Source: Bradyrhizobium sp. BR 10289
GTDB lineage: Bacteria; Pseudomonadota; Alphaproteobacteria; Rhizobiales; Xanthobacteraceae
DNA: 64,000 nucleotides
Assembly (NCBI RefSeq): GCF_019455385.1
Contig: NZ_JACOFR010000003.1
Location: 62,001 to 126,000, forward strand
Direction of reading: 5' to 3'
A model generated the notes under the pieces. That model was not told the DNA's origin, searched no databases, and was given only the letters and a program-made list of their open reading frames with translations. Shown one piece after another: positions 48,778 to 57,830 of the stretch (its first letter is position 1; each line of letters starts with the position of its first letter). A program made the position numbers and the translations under genes.

Positions 48778-49026
48778 CTAGCTCTGCTTCCGCCGCAGCC
48801 CCACGACCAGCCAAAAACCCGCCAGCAGCGAGATCGCCGCAAGCCCGCCCCACACCATTCCCGCCTGCTCGAGATACACATCCTGCGTTACCGGATCGAA
48901 GCAGCGGCCGAGCTCGTTGAAGCAGTCGCGCCAGCGCCAGTAGCGGGCCTCGAAGGCGAGTGCGAACAGCAAGCCCAGGCCGATCAGGACCGCGCCGGAA
49001 ATTCCCTTCAGCCAGCGCAGGATCAT
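48778..49026 (-). CDS. Small hypothetical membrane protein (two TM segments)
   Basis: The 82-residue protein has two hydrophobic segments (about 8-26 and 56-76), separated by a loop with two Cys (DCFNELGRCFD), possibly a periplasmic disulfide. I do not recognise a family. The N terminus MILRWLKGISGAVLIGLGLL is a good membrane start. It lies on the minus strand with 11 bases to the next upstream gene, so they may be co-transcribed. Confidence 0.6.
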   Translation of the reverse strand: MILRWLKGISGAVLIGLGLLFALAFEARYWRWRDCFNELGRCFDPVTQDVYLEQAGMVWGGLAAISLLAGFWLVVGLRRKQS

Positions 49027-49037
49027 GCGGCGTCAGC

Positions 49038-49295
49038 TCACCTGCGCTGCTTCATCTTCGTAAACCGCACGCTCTGGCCATCAGGCATCCGCATCGCCTT
49101 GAACCCCGCGGCAAGGCAGGCTTCGCGCTGCGGCATCTGGATGTCGGGGCTGCGCAGGCTGTCCCACCATGAGGCACGGTTCGCCGCGCGCGGCAGGGCT
49201 GCGCCGATGATCTCCTCGATCTCTTCGAAGGTCAGGACGAATTCCGTCTGCTTGTGCCGCATCAGATAGTCGCGCAGGGCGTCGTAGTCGTTCAC
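49038..49295 (-). CDS. DUF7662-like small protein
   Basis: The 85-residue protein resembles the DUF7662 domain: YDALRDYLMRHKQTEFVLTF, EEIEEIIGAALPRAANR, ASWWDS and AGFKAMRMPDGQSVRF. Such proteins occur as small stand-alone genes of unknown role, some near toxin or restriction genes. Here no such partner is visible; a two-TM membrane protein is downstream. The start is ATG 49295; the divergent gene is a GGDEF cyclase. Confidence 0.65.
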   Translation of the reverse strand: MNDYDALRDYLMRHKQTEFVLTFEEIEEIIGAALPRAANRASWWDSLRSPDIQMPQREACLAAGFKAMRMPDGQSVRFTKMKQRR

Positions 49296-49449
49296 GATGG
49301 TTCTCTCGCTCGAAGGGCCGGCTCGGCCGCCCGGGCCTGCCGGAAATCGTCAGCCGCATCAACCGTTTCTTAACTCATTGCGGCAGCGTTGTTCCACCTT
49401 AAACACTACGCAAGCTTTCGGGCGCATCCATCGGGGTCGGGAGCAAACG

Positions 49450-50946
49450 ATGCTGTCTGGATGGCGTGAAGCGACGGCCCACCGGCCGTGGCGGATTTCG
49501 GCGAAGCTGCTGATCATCTCGTCCGTGGTGACGGTGATCGGCTTCTCCGCCATTTGCGTCAGCGTCATGCTGGACATGCGCCGGGGCGAGGAGGCGCTGG
49601 CCCGCCAGACGCTGGAAAACCTCGCCACCACCATCGAATCCGACATCAGCCGCAACATCGAGATCTATGATCTGTCGTTGAAGGCGGTCGCCAGCAGCAT
49701 GCTGCTGCCCGAGCTTGCCACCGTCTCGAAGCCGGTGCGGCACCTGATCCTGTTCGATCACGCAACCACGGCGCGGCATTTCGGCGCCATCCAGGTCTAC
49801 GACGCCGATGGCAAGCTGACCATCGACGCCTCCACGCTCGACCCGCCGGCGGAAAATCGCGGCGACGAGGACTATTTCAGGGTTCACCGCGACAATCCCG
49901 GCGCCGGCCTCTTCATCAGCCGCCCGATGCTGTTCCGCGGCGCCTATTCGATCGTGCTGAGCCGGCGCATCAGCGACACCGACGGCGGCTTCCTCGGCGT
50001 CGTCGCCGGCTCGATCCGCTTCAGCTATTTCCACGAATTGTTCGAGCGGCTGAGCCTCGGCCCCGACGACACCATCACCGTGCTCAAACGCGACCGCACC
50101 ATCATGATGCGGCGGCCGTTCGACCTCGACGTGATCGGCAAGAACCTCGGAACGCAACAAACCTGGAAGCAGGAAAATCTCAAGGCCGGCGGCTCCTATG
50201 CGGGGCAGGGCCCCGTCGACACCACGCCAAGGCTCTATGTTCGCAGCAGCGGCGACAGCCCGCTGTTCGTCGTGGCCGGAAAGCCCCTGAGCGCCGTGTT
50301 CGACCTCTGGCGCAAGGAGGCCATTCGAATCGGCGCCGTGGTGCTGGCGCTGATCGTGTTCATGCTGGCATCGACGCTCGTGCTCGCGCGCGAGATTGGA
50401 AGGCGCGCCGAGGCCGAGAGCAAGCTCGAGGAGATGGCAACGACGGATGCGCTCACCGGCCTGAAGAACCGCCGCAAGTTCGATGCCGTCATCGACGTTG
50501 AATGGCGGCGCGCGATGCGCGCGAAGACGCCGGTCGCGCTGTTGATGATCGATGCCGATCACTTCAAGGCCTATAACGACACCTTCGGCCACCAGGCCGG
50601 CGACCAGGTGCTGGTCGGCATCGCGATCTGCATTTCCGACTCGGTGAGCCGAGCCGGCGATTGCGCCGCGCGCTATGGCGGCGAGGAATTCGCCGTGTTG
50701 CTGCCGAACACGTCCGCCACCGACGCCTTCAAGGTCGCCGAGGCGATCCGCGTCAAAGTGCAGGGCTGGTCCGACGACCAGACCTCATCGACCGTCTCCT
50801 GCGGCATCGCCAGCCTCGTTCCCACCGTCGGAATGGACTGGACCGTGCTGGTCGCCGCCGCCGACAAGGCGCTCTACGCGGCGAAAGCCGGCGGACGCAA
50901 CCAGTCTGTAGTGGCGAGCCTGCCGAAGCTGTCGCTGGTGGCGTGA
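49450..50946 (+). CDS. Membrane diguanylate cyclase with periplasmic Cache domain
   Basis: The 498-residue protein makes c-di-GMP from GTP. A first membrane segment (about 20-42) is followed by a periplasmic dCache-type sensor (43-295), a second membrane segment (about 300-320), then a GGDEF domain with RYGGEEFAVLL (GGEEF at 410-414) and an inhibitory-site RxxD (RAGD) five residues upstream. It should therefore be active and feedback-inhibited. ATG 49450 follows GGGAG; an in-frame upstream extension to 49297 lacks features. It is divergent from the DUF7662 gene. The ligand is unknown. Confidence 0.92.
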   Translation: MLSGWREATAHRPWRISAKLLIISSVVTVIGFSAICVSVMLDMRRGEEALARQTLENLATTIESDISRNIEIYDLSLKAVASSMLLPELATVSKPVRHLILFDHATTARHFGAIQVYDADGKLTIDASTLDPPAENRGDEDYFRVHRDNPGAGLFISRPMLFRGAYSIVLSRRISDTDGGFLGVVAGSIRFSYFHELFERLSLGPDDTITVLKRDRTIMMRRPFDLDVIGKNLGTQQTWKQENLKAGGSYAGQGPVDTTPRLYVRSSGDSPLFVVAGKPLSAVFDLWRKEAIRIGAVVLALIVFMLASTLVLAREIGRRAEAESKLEEMATTDALTGLKNRRKFDAVIDVEWRRAMRAKTPVALLMIDADHFKAYNDTFGHQAGDQVLVGIAICISDSVSRAGDCAARYGGEEFAVLLPNTSATDAFKVAEAIRVKVQGWSDDQTSSTVSCGIASLVPTVGMDWTVLVAAADKALYAAKAGGRNQSVVASLPKLSLVA

Positions 50947-50990
50947 GGCACCCTGTGGTCATCAGGCGATACGCGCACCACACAACAGCT

Positions 50991-51140
50991 GTCGTCCCGG
51001 GACAAGCGCAGCGAAGCGGAGCGCAGATCCGGAACCCATAGCCACAGGGAGAAGTTCGGCGAAGACTCGGCGTTCGGTACTGCGACCGAACGCAATCGAT
51101 AGATCACGCGGTATGGGTTCCTGCGTTCGCAGGGACGACA
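50991..51140. repeat. Palindromic intergenic repeat, family B-like variant
   Basis: GTCGTCCCGGGACAAGCG and GATCCGGAACCCATAG face TATGGGTTCCTGCGTTCG and CAGGGACGACA. The arms face each other across an inner GAACG palindrome. It separates the cyclase and galU. Confidence 0.65.
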
Positions 51141-51153
51141 GCGGAGTTCGTGG

Positions 51154-52032
51154 CTACGACTGCCCCAGATATTTCTTCATCTCCGCGATCAGCCCGTCGC
51201 GCAGCTCGGGCCGCTTCAGGCCGTAGGCGATGTTGGCGCGGAGGAAGCCGGGCTTGGAGCCGCAATCGTGGCGCTCGCCCTCGAACTCGACGCCGTAGAA
51301 TTTCTGCGTCTTGGCAAGGCCGATCATGGCGTCGGTGAGCTGGATCTCGCCGCCGGCGCCGCGCTCCTGGGTCTCCAGGATCTTGAAGATCTCGGGCTGC
51401 AGGATATAGCGGCCGGTGATGGAGAGGTTGGAGGGCGCGGTGCCCTTGGCCGGCTTCTCGACCATGCCGTCGACCTCGAACATCTTGCCGGTGCGTTTGC
51501 CGACGCCGCAGATGCCGTATTGATGGGTGAGATGGTCGGGCACCGCCTCGACCGCGATGACGTTGGATTTCTCGCCGAGCTTGCTGGCGGTCTCGATCAT
51601 CTGCTTCAGGCAGCCGGGCGTGTTGAGCACGAGTTCATCGGGCAGCACCACCGCGAACGGCTCGTTGCCGACGATGTCCCGCGCGCACCAGACCGCGTGG
51701 CCGAGGCCGAGCGGCGCCTGCTGGCGGGTGAAGCTGACGGCGCCGGCTTCCGGCTGGTTCTGCGCCAGGATTTCCTGTTCGGCCTTCTTGCCGCGCGCAG
51801 CGAGCGTGGAGTCGAGCTCGAACATCCTGTCGAAATGATCTTCGATGACATTTTTGTTGCGGCCGGTGACGAAAATGAAGTGCTCGATGCCGGCTTCGCG
51901 CGCCTCGTCATAGACGTACTGGATCAGCGGCTTATCGACGATGGTCAGCATTTCCTTCGGCATCGCCTTGGTGGCGGGCAGGACGCGGGTGCCGAGGCCG
52001 GCGACGGGAAATACGGCTTTGCGAATTTTCAT
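51154..52032 (-). CDS. galU: UTP-glucose-1-phosphate uridylyltransferase
   Basis: The 292-residue GalU makes UDP-glucose from UTP and glucose-1-phosphate for polysaccharide and lipopolysaccharide synthesis. It starts with the nucleotide-binding AVFPVAGLGTRVLPATKAMP, followed by KEMLTIVDKPLIQYV, VSFTRQQAPLGLGHAVWCA, and GGEIQLTDAM near the C terminus. It is divergent from the lytic transglycosylase gene. Confidence 0.95.
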   Translation of the reverse strand: MKIRKAVFPVAGLGTRVLPATKAMPKEMLTIVDKPLIQYVYDEAREAGIEHFIFVTGRNKNVIEDHFDRMFELDSTLAARGKKAEQEILAQNQPEAGAVSFTRQQAPLGLGHAVWCARDIVGNEPFAVVLPDELVLNTPGCLKQMIETASKLGEKSNVIAVEAVPDHLTHQYGICGVGKRTGKMFEVDGMVEKPAKGTAPSNLSITGRYILQPEIFKILETQERGAGGEIQLTDAMIGLAKTQKFYGVEFEGERHDCGSKPGFLRANIAYGLKRPELRDGLIAEMKKYLGQS

Positions 52033-52237
52033 GGGATGATCGAATACCCTGAGCAGATATGTGACGGGAGCAATGTCATCTTGCTAGCCTGTTTGCAGCC
52101 GCTAACAAAGGCGGATGTGGGGCCTCTTGATCACGGAGTTAAGAAAAAATCAGCCACCAAAATTTCACCTTTGTTAAGCTATTGGCAACCGTGACAGGGC
52201 CTCCTGATGGCGGATTTTTAGCCGGACGGGTGAGGTT

Positions 52238-53623
52238 ATGATGAATTCGGTTGCAGGACTGGCGAAGCGCGCCGGCGGAGCGATGATTGCGGCCGCCCTT
52301 CTGCTGCCTGCAGCCGTGAACGCCCAGTCGCAAAACGGTCTGTCGAACCTGTTCGGGGGTATTTTCTCCGGCTCCAATCCCGCGCCTTCGCAAGCCCCGC
52401 CCGGCCCGGGCGGCGCACAGCCTGGAGCTCAACCCTGGAGCGGCGAGGACGGAGCGTCCGGCCATCCGCTGATGACGGCGGCGGCGATCCGCGAGGCCGC
52501 CTCCAACTTCGACAATTGCGTCGCGGGGATGTGGCCCGATGCCGCACGCCGCAACATCACCCAGGAGAACTTTCAGCGCTTCACGGCCGGGCTCTCACCC
52601 GACCTGCGCATCATGGATCTGATGGACTCGCAGCCGGAGTTCACCAAGTCGATCTGGGACTATCTCGACATCCTCGTCAACGACAACCGCCTCGCCAAGG
52701 GAAAGGAGGTCCTCGCCAAGTACAAGGCGCAGTTCGACGCCACCGAGAAGGCCTATGGCGTCGACCGCTATATCATCGCCGCGATCTGGGGCATCGAGTC
52801 CAATTACTCGACGCAGATGGGCGACCGCAGCGTGCTTCAATCGACCGCGACGCTCGCCTGCATCGGCCGCCGCCAGGCCTATTTCAAGGACGAGTTCCTC
52901 TCGGCGCTGGAGATCCTGAACCGCGGCGATCTCAGGCCGGAGCAGATGCGCGGCTCCTGGGCCGGCGCGTTCGGCCCGACCCAGTTCATGCCGACCGCGT
53001 TCAAGCGCTTCGCCGTCGACGGCGATGGCGACGGCCGCCGCGACGTCGTCGACAATCCCACCGACCTGATCGCCTCGACCGCCAACAATCTGAAGAAGGA
53101 CGGCTGGCAGAGCGGCCAGGCCTGGGGTTTTGAGGTCGTGGTGCCCCAGGGATTCAACTACATGCTGGCCGACCGCGCCAAGGCGATGACGATCGCGCAG
53201 TGGGAGAAGCTCGGGCTCAAGCGGGCGACGGGCCAGCCCTTCCCGCACCCGGCGGAGAAAGCCTATCTGCTGGCGCCGGCGGGCGCGCAGGGCCCGGGCT
53301 TCCTGATGCTGCAGAACTTTCGGGTCATCATGAAGTACAACCCCGCCGAGGCCTATGCGCTGGCCATCGGCCATTTCGCCGACCGCCTGCGCGGCGGACA
53401 GCCCTTCGTGCAGCCGTGGCCGCGGCAGGAACGCGAGCTGTCCCGCACCGAGCGGCTGGAACTCCAACAGCTGCTGGCCCAGCGCGGCTTCTACAAGGGC
53501 ACACCGGACGGCCAGTTCGGTGGCCAGACCCGGGAGGCCTTACGCAACTTCCAGGCCTCGATCGGGGTCCCCGCGGACGGATTTGCCTCCTCCGACGTGC
53601 TGGACCGGCTGCGCGGGCGGTAA
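52238..53623 (+). CDS. Lytic murein transglycosylase (MltB-like) with peptidoglycan-binding domain
   Basis: The 461-residue protein cleaves the glycan strand of peptidoglycan. It has a signal peptide (AAALLLPAAVNAQ), then a low-complexity Pro/Gly region (about 40-70), and an MltB-type catalytic domain with the Glu187 in IWGIESNYSTQMGD and the later AGAFGPTQFMPTAF. A C-terminal PG-binding domain (about 400-456, RLELQQLLAQRGFYKGTPDG) anchors it to the wall. It is periplasmic or outer-membrane linked; no lipobox is visible. It is followed by an SGNH-like gene. Confidence 0.92.
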   Translation: MMNSVAGLAKRAGGAMIAAALLLPAAVNAQSQNGLSNLFGGIFSGSNPAPSQAPPGPGGAQPGAQPWSGEDGASGHPLMTAAAIREAASNFDNCVAGMWPDAARRNITQENFQRFTAGLSPDLRIMDLMDSQPEFTKSIWDYLDILVNDNRLAKGKEVLAKYKAQFDATEKAYGVDRYIIAAIWGIESNYSTQMGDRSVLQSTATLACIGRRQAYFKDEFLSALEILNRGDLRPEQMRGSWAGAFGPTQFMPTAFKRFAVDGDGDGRRDVVDNPTDLIASTANNLKKDGWQSGQAWGFEVVVPQGFNYMLADRAKAMTIAQWEKLGLKRATGQPFPHPAEKAYLLAPAGAQGPGFLMLQNFRVIMKYNPAEAYALAIGHFADRLRGGQPFVQPWPRQERELSRTERLELQQLLAQRGFYKGTPDGQFGGQTREALRNFQASIGVPADGFASSDVLDRLRGR

Positions 53624-53772
53624 AAACGGCCCGGAAGTAACCCTGAGCGGCGATTTCGGCCGATCGGCCGTGTATGGCCCCAAGAATCTGCAAGAGAATT
53701 TGCCCGTTTGGCGCCCGATTCCGTTATTATAACCGCCTCATTCCGCCCCCCATCGCGCGTGCCCGGGATCGC

Positions 53773-55464
53773 ATGTCGAAGCCAAAGTCGTTCTTCAAGG
53801 CGCTGACCGAAACCGGCCCGTTGATCGCGCTGGGGACGGCGCTTGCGATTCTGGTCGGGATCGCGGGACCCGCCTCGGCTCAGTTCTTCAACTTCCCCGG
53901 TTTCGGCGGCCCGCCACAGCGCCAAGCCCCGCCGCCGCGCAACGGCGGAGGTGGCGGCTGGTTTGGCGGCGACTTCTTTGCGCCATTCCAGCAGCAACAG
54001 CCGCAGGCGCCGCGCCAGGATTTTTCGCGTGCGCCGGCACCAGCCAAGCGCGACACCACGCCGGACAAGAACGTGCTGGTGATCGGCGACGCCATGGCCG
54101 ACTGGCTCGCCTACGGCCTGGAAGACGCCTACACCGAGCAGCCCGACATGGGCGTGATCCGCAAGCACAAGACCACGTCCGGCCTGATCAAGTACCAGCC
54201 GAAGGGCGAGCCCTCGGACTGGGCGGCCGCGGCCAAGGGCATTCTGGAGACCGAGAAGCCCGACGTCATCGTCGTCATGCTCGGCCTCAATGACCGCATC
54301 TCGATCCGCGAGCCCGTCACCGACAAGCCGGCGGACAAGGACAAAGAGAAGAAGAACGACAAGGGCGCGCGGGCCAAGCCGCAAGGCAAACCGGCTGACG
54401 CGAAGCCGGACGCCGCCGCGAAGCCGGACGACAAACCGGCGGCGGATACCGACCTGCCGCAGGACGATGCCGATAACGCCGACGCGCCGGCGGCCGCGCC
54501 CGAAAAGGCTGCGCGTAATCCAAATGGCGTTTACGAATTCCGCGATGAGCGCTGGGTCGAGCTCTACGGCAAGAAGATCGAGGAACTGGCCAACGTTCTC
54601 AAAGCCAAGGGCGTTCCGGTGCTCTGGGTCGGCCTGCCCGCGATCCGTGGCCCCAAGGGCACCGCGGACATGCTGTTCCTGGATTCGCTCTACCGCGAAG
54701 GCGCGGCCAAGGCCGGCATCACCTATGTCGACGTCTGGGACGGCTTTGTCGACGAAGCCGGCCGCTTCCTGCAGAAGGGCCCGGATTTCGAAGGCCAGAT
54801 TCGCCAGCTGCGCAGCGGCGACGGCGTCTACTTCACCAAGCCGGGCGCACGAAAGCTCGCGCACTATGTCGAGCGCGAGATCACGCGCCTGTTGGCAGGC
54901 CGCTCCGGCCCGATCGCGCTGCCGAGCGAGCCGGCGACACCCGACACCAGTGCCGAGCCCGGCAAGCCGGCGCCGCGACCACTGGCAGGTCCCATCGTGC
55001 CGCTGGTCGCGGCCTCGATCTCGACCGATCAATTGCTGGGCGGACCGGGCTCGCGTCCCGCCGCCGTCGATGCACTCGCAGCAAGAACGATGGTGAAGGG
55101 TGAACCGCTGGCCGCGCCCGCCGGCCGCGCCGACGATTACGCCTGGCCGCGCCGCGAAGTCGGCCGCGAGCAGGCCAAGGGTGACACGCCGATGGCCGCG
55201 ACGCCTGACGGCGGTGCTGCTCCGGGCTCACCGGGTGCCGCCGCGGCGGTCGCCCCGCAGAAGCTTGCACCGAAGAAGCCGCCGGTGGTGCAGCAGCCGG
55301 CGCAGACCCAGCCATCGTTTGGCAATTTCTTTGGTTTCGGTTCGCCGCAGCAGCAGCCCGCGCCGCGTCAATTGGCGCCGGCGCCAGGGCCGCGCAATCC
55401 GAATCCGAACCCTGGCATCCCGCGTCCGCCGGGTAATGTCGGGCGCTCGGCGGAAGTTCGATAG
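53773..55464 (+). CDS. DUF459/SGNH-fold secreted protein with replaced catalytic residues
   Basis: The 563-residue protein has a signal peptide or membrane anchor (about 10-36), a Pro/Gly/Gln-rich region (40-95), an SGNH-like domain (about 100-375) and a long low-complexity C-terminal tail (to 563). The SGNH blocks are VLVIGDAMADWLAYG (G105-D106-A107: Ser replaced by Ala), GLNDR (N173, D174 kept) and DGVYFTKPGARKLA (D350 kept, His replaced by Tyr353). An insert of Lys/Asp-rich residues lies at about 183-250. It is probably not an ordinary esterase. Some DUF459 relatives also vary here. ATG 53773 is chosen. It follows the transglycosylase. Confidence 0.8.
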   Translation: MSKPKSFFKALTETGPLIALGTALAILVGIAGPASAQFFNFPGFGGPPQRQAPPPRNGGGGGWFGGDFFAPFQQQQPQAPRQDFSRAPAPAKRDTTPDKNVLVIGDAMADWLAYGLEDAYTEQPDMGVIRKHKTTSGLIKYQPKGEPSDWAAAAKGILETEKPDVIVVMLGLNDRISIREPVTDKPADKDKEKKNDKGARAKPQGKPADAKPDAAAKPDDKPAADTDLPQDDADNADAPAAAPEKAARNPNGVYEFRDERWVELYGKKIEELANVLKAKGVPVLWVGLPAIRGPKGTADMLFLDSLYREGAAKAGITYVDVWDGFVDEAGRFLQKGPDFEGQIRQLRSGDGVYFTKPGARKLAHYVEREITRLLAGRSGPIALPSEPATPDTSAEPGKPAPRPLAGPIVPLVAASISTDQLLGGPGSRPAAVDALAARTMVKGEPLAAPAGRADDYAWPRREVGREQAKGDTPMAATPDGGAAPGSPGAAAAVAPQKLAPKKPPVVQQPAQTQPSFGNFFGFGSPQQQPAPRQLAPAPGPRNPNPNPGIPRPPGNVGRSAEVR

Positions 55465-55469
55465 CAGAT

Positions 55470-55605
55470 CTCGTGTCCCGGACGCGGCGCAGCGCGAAGC
55501 GTTGCTGCGCAGAGCCGGGACCCTGCTCCTACCAACATCACAAAAGGATTGGGCCCCGGCTCAGCAACGCAGCGTTCCACGCTGCATTGCGTCCGGGGCA
55601 CGAGA
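55470..55605. repeat. Palindromic intergenic repeat, family B
   Basis: TCTCGTGTCCCGGACGCG and AGAGCCGGGACCCT face TGGGCCCCGGCTCAGC and GCGTCCGGGGCACGAGAG. It fills the convergent gap. Confidence 0.85.
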
Positions 55606-55621
55606 GATCGAGCTGCGACGA

Positions 55622-55996
55622 CTAGCCGTAATAACGCCAGCGCGGCGGCGGACGACGCGCCGGGCGTGACATCAGCAGGGCGAGCGCAAAGCCGATGCCG
55701 CCGGCCACGAGCAGCGCGCCGAGCGGGTTGTCCTGCACCTTCTGGACAATCGCCTGCGAACCGTCACGCAAGGTTTCCGCCGGCTTGTCATAGGCGTCCT
55801 TGGCGTAGCTTGTCGCCGTGTCGGCGGCATCGCGCACGGCGTCTTTCGCCTGGCCGTAGAGATTCTGCACGGTTCCTGCGGCCTCGCGCGCCTTGCCCGA
55901 TGCCTGGGTCTTGGCATCACCTGCGATGTCGCCGACTGCGCTTTCCGCGCGTCCAGCGAAATCCTTGGCTGATCCGACAATCCGATCCGTATCCAT
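55622..55996 (-). CDS. CsbD-like/DUF883-type stress protein with C-terminal membrane segment
   Basis: The 124-residue protein has an N-terminal amphipathic helical region similar to CsbD (MDTDRIVGSAKDFAGRAES, then AKTQASGKAREAAGTVQNLY) and a C-terminal hydrophobic segment (GALLVAGGIGFALALLM) ending in an Arg-rich tail, like ribosome-associated ElaB/DUF883 proteins. A strong GGAGGAG ribosome-binding site precedes ATG 55996. A stress role is typical of both families; the exact function is unknown. Confidence 0.78.
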   Translation of the reverse strand: MDTDRIVGSAKDFAGRAESAVGDIAGDAKTQASGKAREAAGTVQNLYGQAKDAVRDAADTATSYAKDAYDKPAETLRDGSQAIVQKVQDNPLGALLVAGGIGFALALLMSRPARRPPPRWRYYG

Positions 55997-56098
55997 GGTG
56001 CTCCTCCTCGGGGGTCTGCCCAAGTAACCGACCAGGAGGGGCGGGGTTCCAAGCGATGACGAAAGTGTAGGGCGGATGAAGGTGCACAGATGGAGCAC

Positions 56099-56836
56099 CT
56101 ACAAGATCAACCCGCCGTCCACGACCAGCGTCTGCCCGATGATGTAGGACGACAGCGGCGAAGCCAGGAACAGGGCTGCGCCCGCCATGTCGGCCGGCGT
56201 GCCCAATCGCCGCAGCGGGATCCGCGACAACGCGCCTTCGAGCCGTTTTGGATTGTCGATCGTCACCTTCGTCATCTTGGTGTCGACGAGGCCGGGTGCG
56301 ATGCCGTTGACGCGGATGCCGTCCTCGGCCCAGGCCTCGCCGAGCGTGCGCGTCAATCCGACCGCGCCGGTCTTCGAGGCGTTGTAGGCGGGGTTGCCCA
56401 TGGTGGAGTGATACGCCGCGGTCGAGGATACCATGATCAGCGCGCCCTTCGCATCCCGCAACATGGAATGAAACCGAGTCGCGCACGCCATCAGGCTCAT
56501 CAGATTGACCTCGACGACCTTGCGGAAGCCGGTCATCTCGAACTCACCGCGACGATAGATCACAGCGCCTTGCGCGAGCACGAGGATATCGAGCCGGTCG
56601 AAGGACGGCCTGAAGGCTTCGATCGCAGCGGGGTTGCTGACGTCGAGCTGCGCGTAAGCAAGACCGGTGAGATCGGAGCCTTCCTCCGCATGATATTCCG
56701 CCGGCTGGGCGCGCGTGCCGCAAACCGCGACTGCTGCGCCCCTGCTGCGAAAGGCCTGCGCGATGCCGTTGCCGATGCCGCTGGAACCACCGACGACCAG
56801 CACCTGCTTGCCTGAGAAATCCAGCTCGTTAGGCAT
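56099..56836 (-). CDS. Short-chain dehydrogenase/reductase
   Basis: The 245-residue SDR has the cofactor motif VVGGSSGIGNGIA, the substrate-side VSSTAAYHST with active-site YNASK and the C-terminal GIAPGLVDTKM and VDGGLIL. The catalytic Tyr and Lys are present. The substrate is unknown. ATG 56836 is chosen; the frame remains open far upstream but overlaps the divergent SDR. The neighbouring divergent gene is also an SDR. Confidence 0.9.
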   Translation of the reverse strand: MPNELDFSGKQVLVVGGSSGIGNGIAQAFRSRGAAVAVCGTRAQPAEYHAEEGSDLTGLAYAQLDVSNPAAIEAFRPSFDRLDILVLAQGAVIYRRGEFEMTGFRKVVEVNLMSLMACATRFHSMLRDAKGALIMVSSTAAYHSTMGNPAYNASKTGAVGLTRTLGEAWAEDGIRVNGIAPGLVDTKMTKVTIDNPKRLEGALSRIPLRRLGTPADMAGAALFLASPLSSYIIGQTLVVDGGLIL

Positions 56837-56935
56837 CGCGGCCTCCCCATTTGTCTTGCTTGTTTGACCTGTCTGCGGATCGATGCCAGCCTTGTCAAGC
56901 TCATAACAACAAGCAAGACGCCGCGGGGAAACAGC

Positions 56936-57715
56936 ATGTCCGAGTTCAAGCAGCTCAGCAGGTCGGTGAAGGGGCTGACCGTTCTCGTCACGGGCGCGGC
57001 CAGCGGCATGGGCCGGGCCACCGCGCGCGTGTTCGCGGCCGAGGGTGCGAACGTCGCCGTCACCGATCATGACGCGCAAGGCGCGCATGCGGTCGCCAGA
57101 GAGATCGCGGCGAGCGGCGGTTTGGCGGAGGCCTGGAAGCTCGACGTCGCCGATAGCGGCGAGATCAAGCGCGTGGTCGGTGATGTCGCGGCTCATTTCG
57201 GCGGGCTCGACATCATCGTCAACAATGCCGGCATCTCCGTGCGCGTCGGAATCGATGACGAGGCTTATGAAGACGCCTGGGCCAGAGGCATCGCGGTGAT
57301 GTTGACGGCGCATCCGCGCATCATCCGCGCCGCGCTGCCGCATCTGCGCGAGTCCAAGAACCCGCGCATCGTCAACATTGCCTCGACCGAAGCGCTCGGT
57401 GCGACTGCGCTGCACAGCCCCTATTCCGCGGCAAAGGGTGGCGTTGCCAGCCTGACACGCTCGCTCGCGGTGGAGCTTGGCCGCGAAGGCATCACGGTGA
57501 ACTGCATCTGCCCGGGGCCGATCCGCACCGCCATCACCGACCGCATCTCGGAGGAGCACAAGACCATCTACGCCAAGCGCCGCACTGCACTCGGCCGTTA
57601 CGGCGATCCCGAGGAAGTCGCGCACATGACACTGAGCCTTTGCCTGCCGGCCGCGTCCTTCCTCACCGGTGCTGTGATCCCGGTGGATGGCGGGCTGATG
57701 GCGCGAAACGCCTAA
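56936..57715 (+). CDS. Short-chain dehydrogenase/reductase
   Basis: The 259-residue SDR carries the cofactor site VTGAASGMGRATARV, VTDHDAQGA (Asp after beta-2 suggests NAD preference), NNAGISVRVG, NIASTEALGATALHS with the active-site YSAAK, and CICPGPIRTAI. It is divergent from another SDR and upstream of a TauD-type dioxygenase, 115 bases away. ATG 56936 lies 6 bases after GGGGAA. The substrate is unknown; the three enzymes could form a small catabolic set. Confidence 0.9.
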   Translation: MSEFKQLSRSVKGLTVLVTGAASGMGRATARVFAAEGANVAVTDHDAQGAHAVAREIAASGGLAEAWKLDVADSGEIKRVVGDVAAHFGGLDIIVNNAGISVRVGIDDEAYEDAWARGIAVMLTAHPRIIRAALPHLRESKNPRIVNIASTEALGATALHSPYSAAKGGVASLTRSLAVELGREGITVNCICPGPIRTAITDRISEEHKTIYAKRRTALGRYGDPEEVAHMTLSLCLPAASFLTGAVIPVDGGLMARNA

Positions 57716-57830
57716 GCAGCATCCGGACTACGGGCAGCCATGCGCAGCGAGCGTTGACAATGCCAAGAGCGGGAGTAGCTTTTTTACCGACAGAGCGGGA
57801 CCAACCGCTCGCACGCCCGGGAGAAACGCC

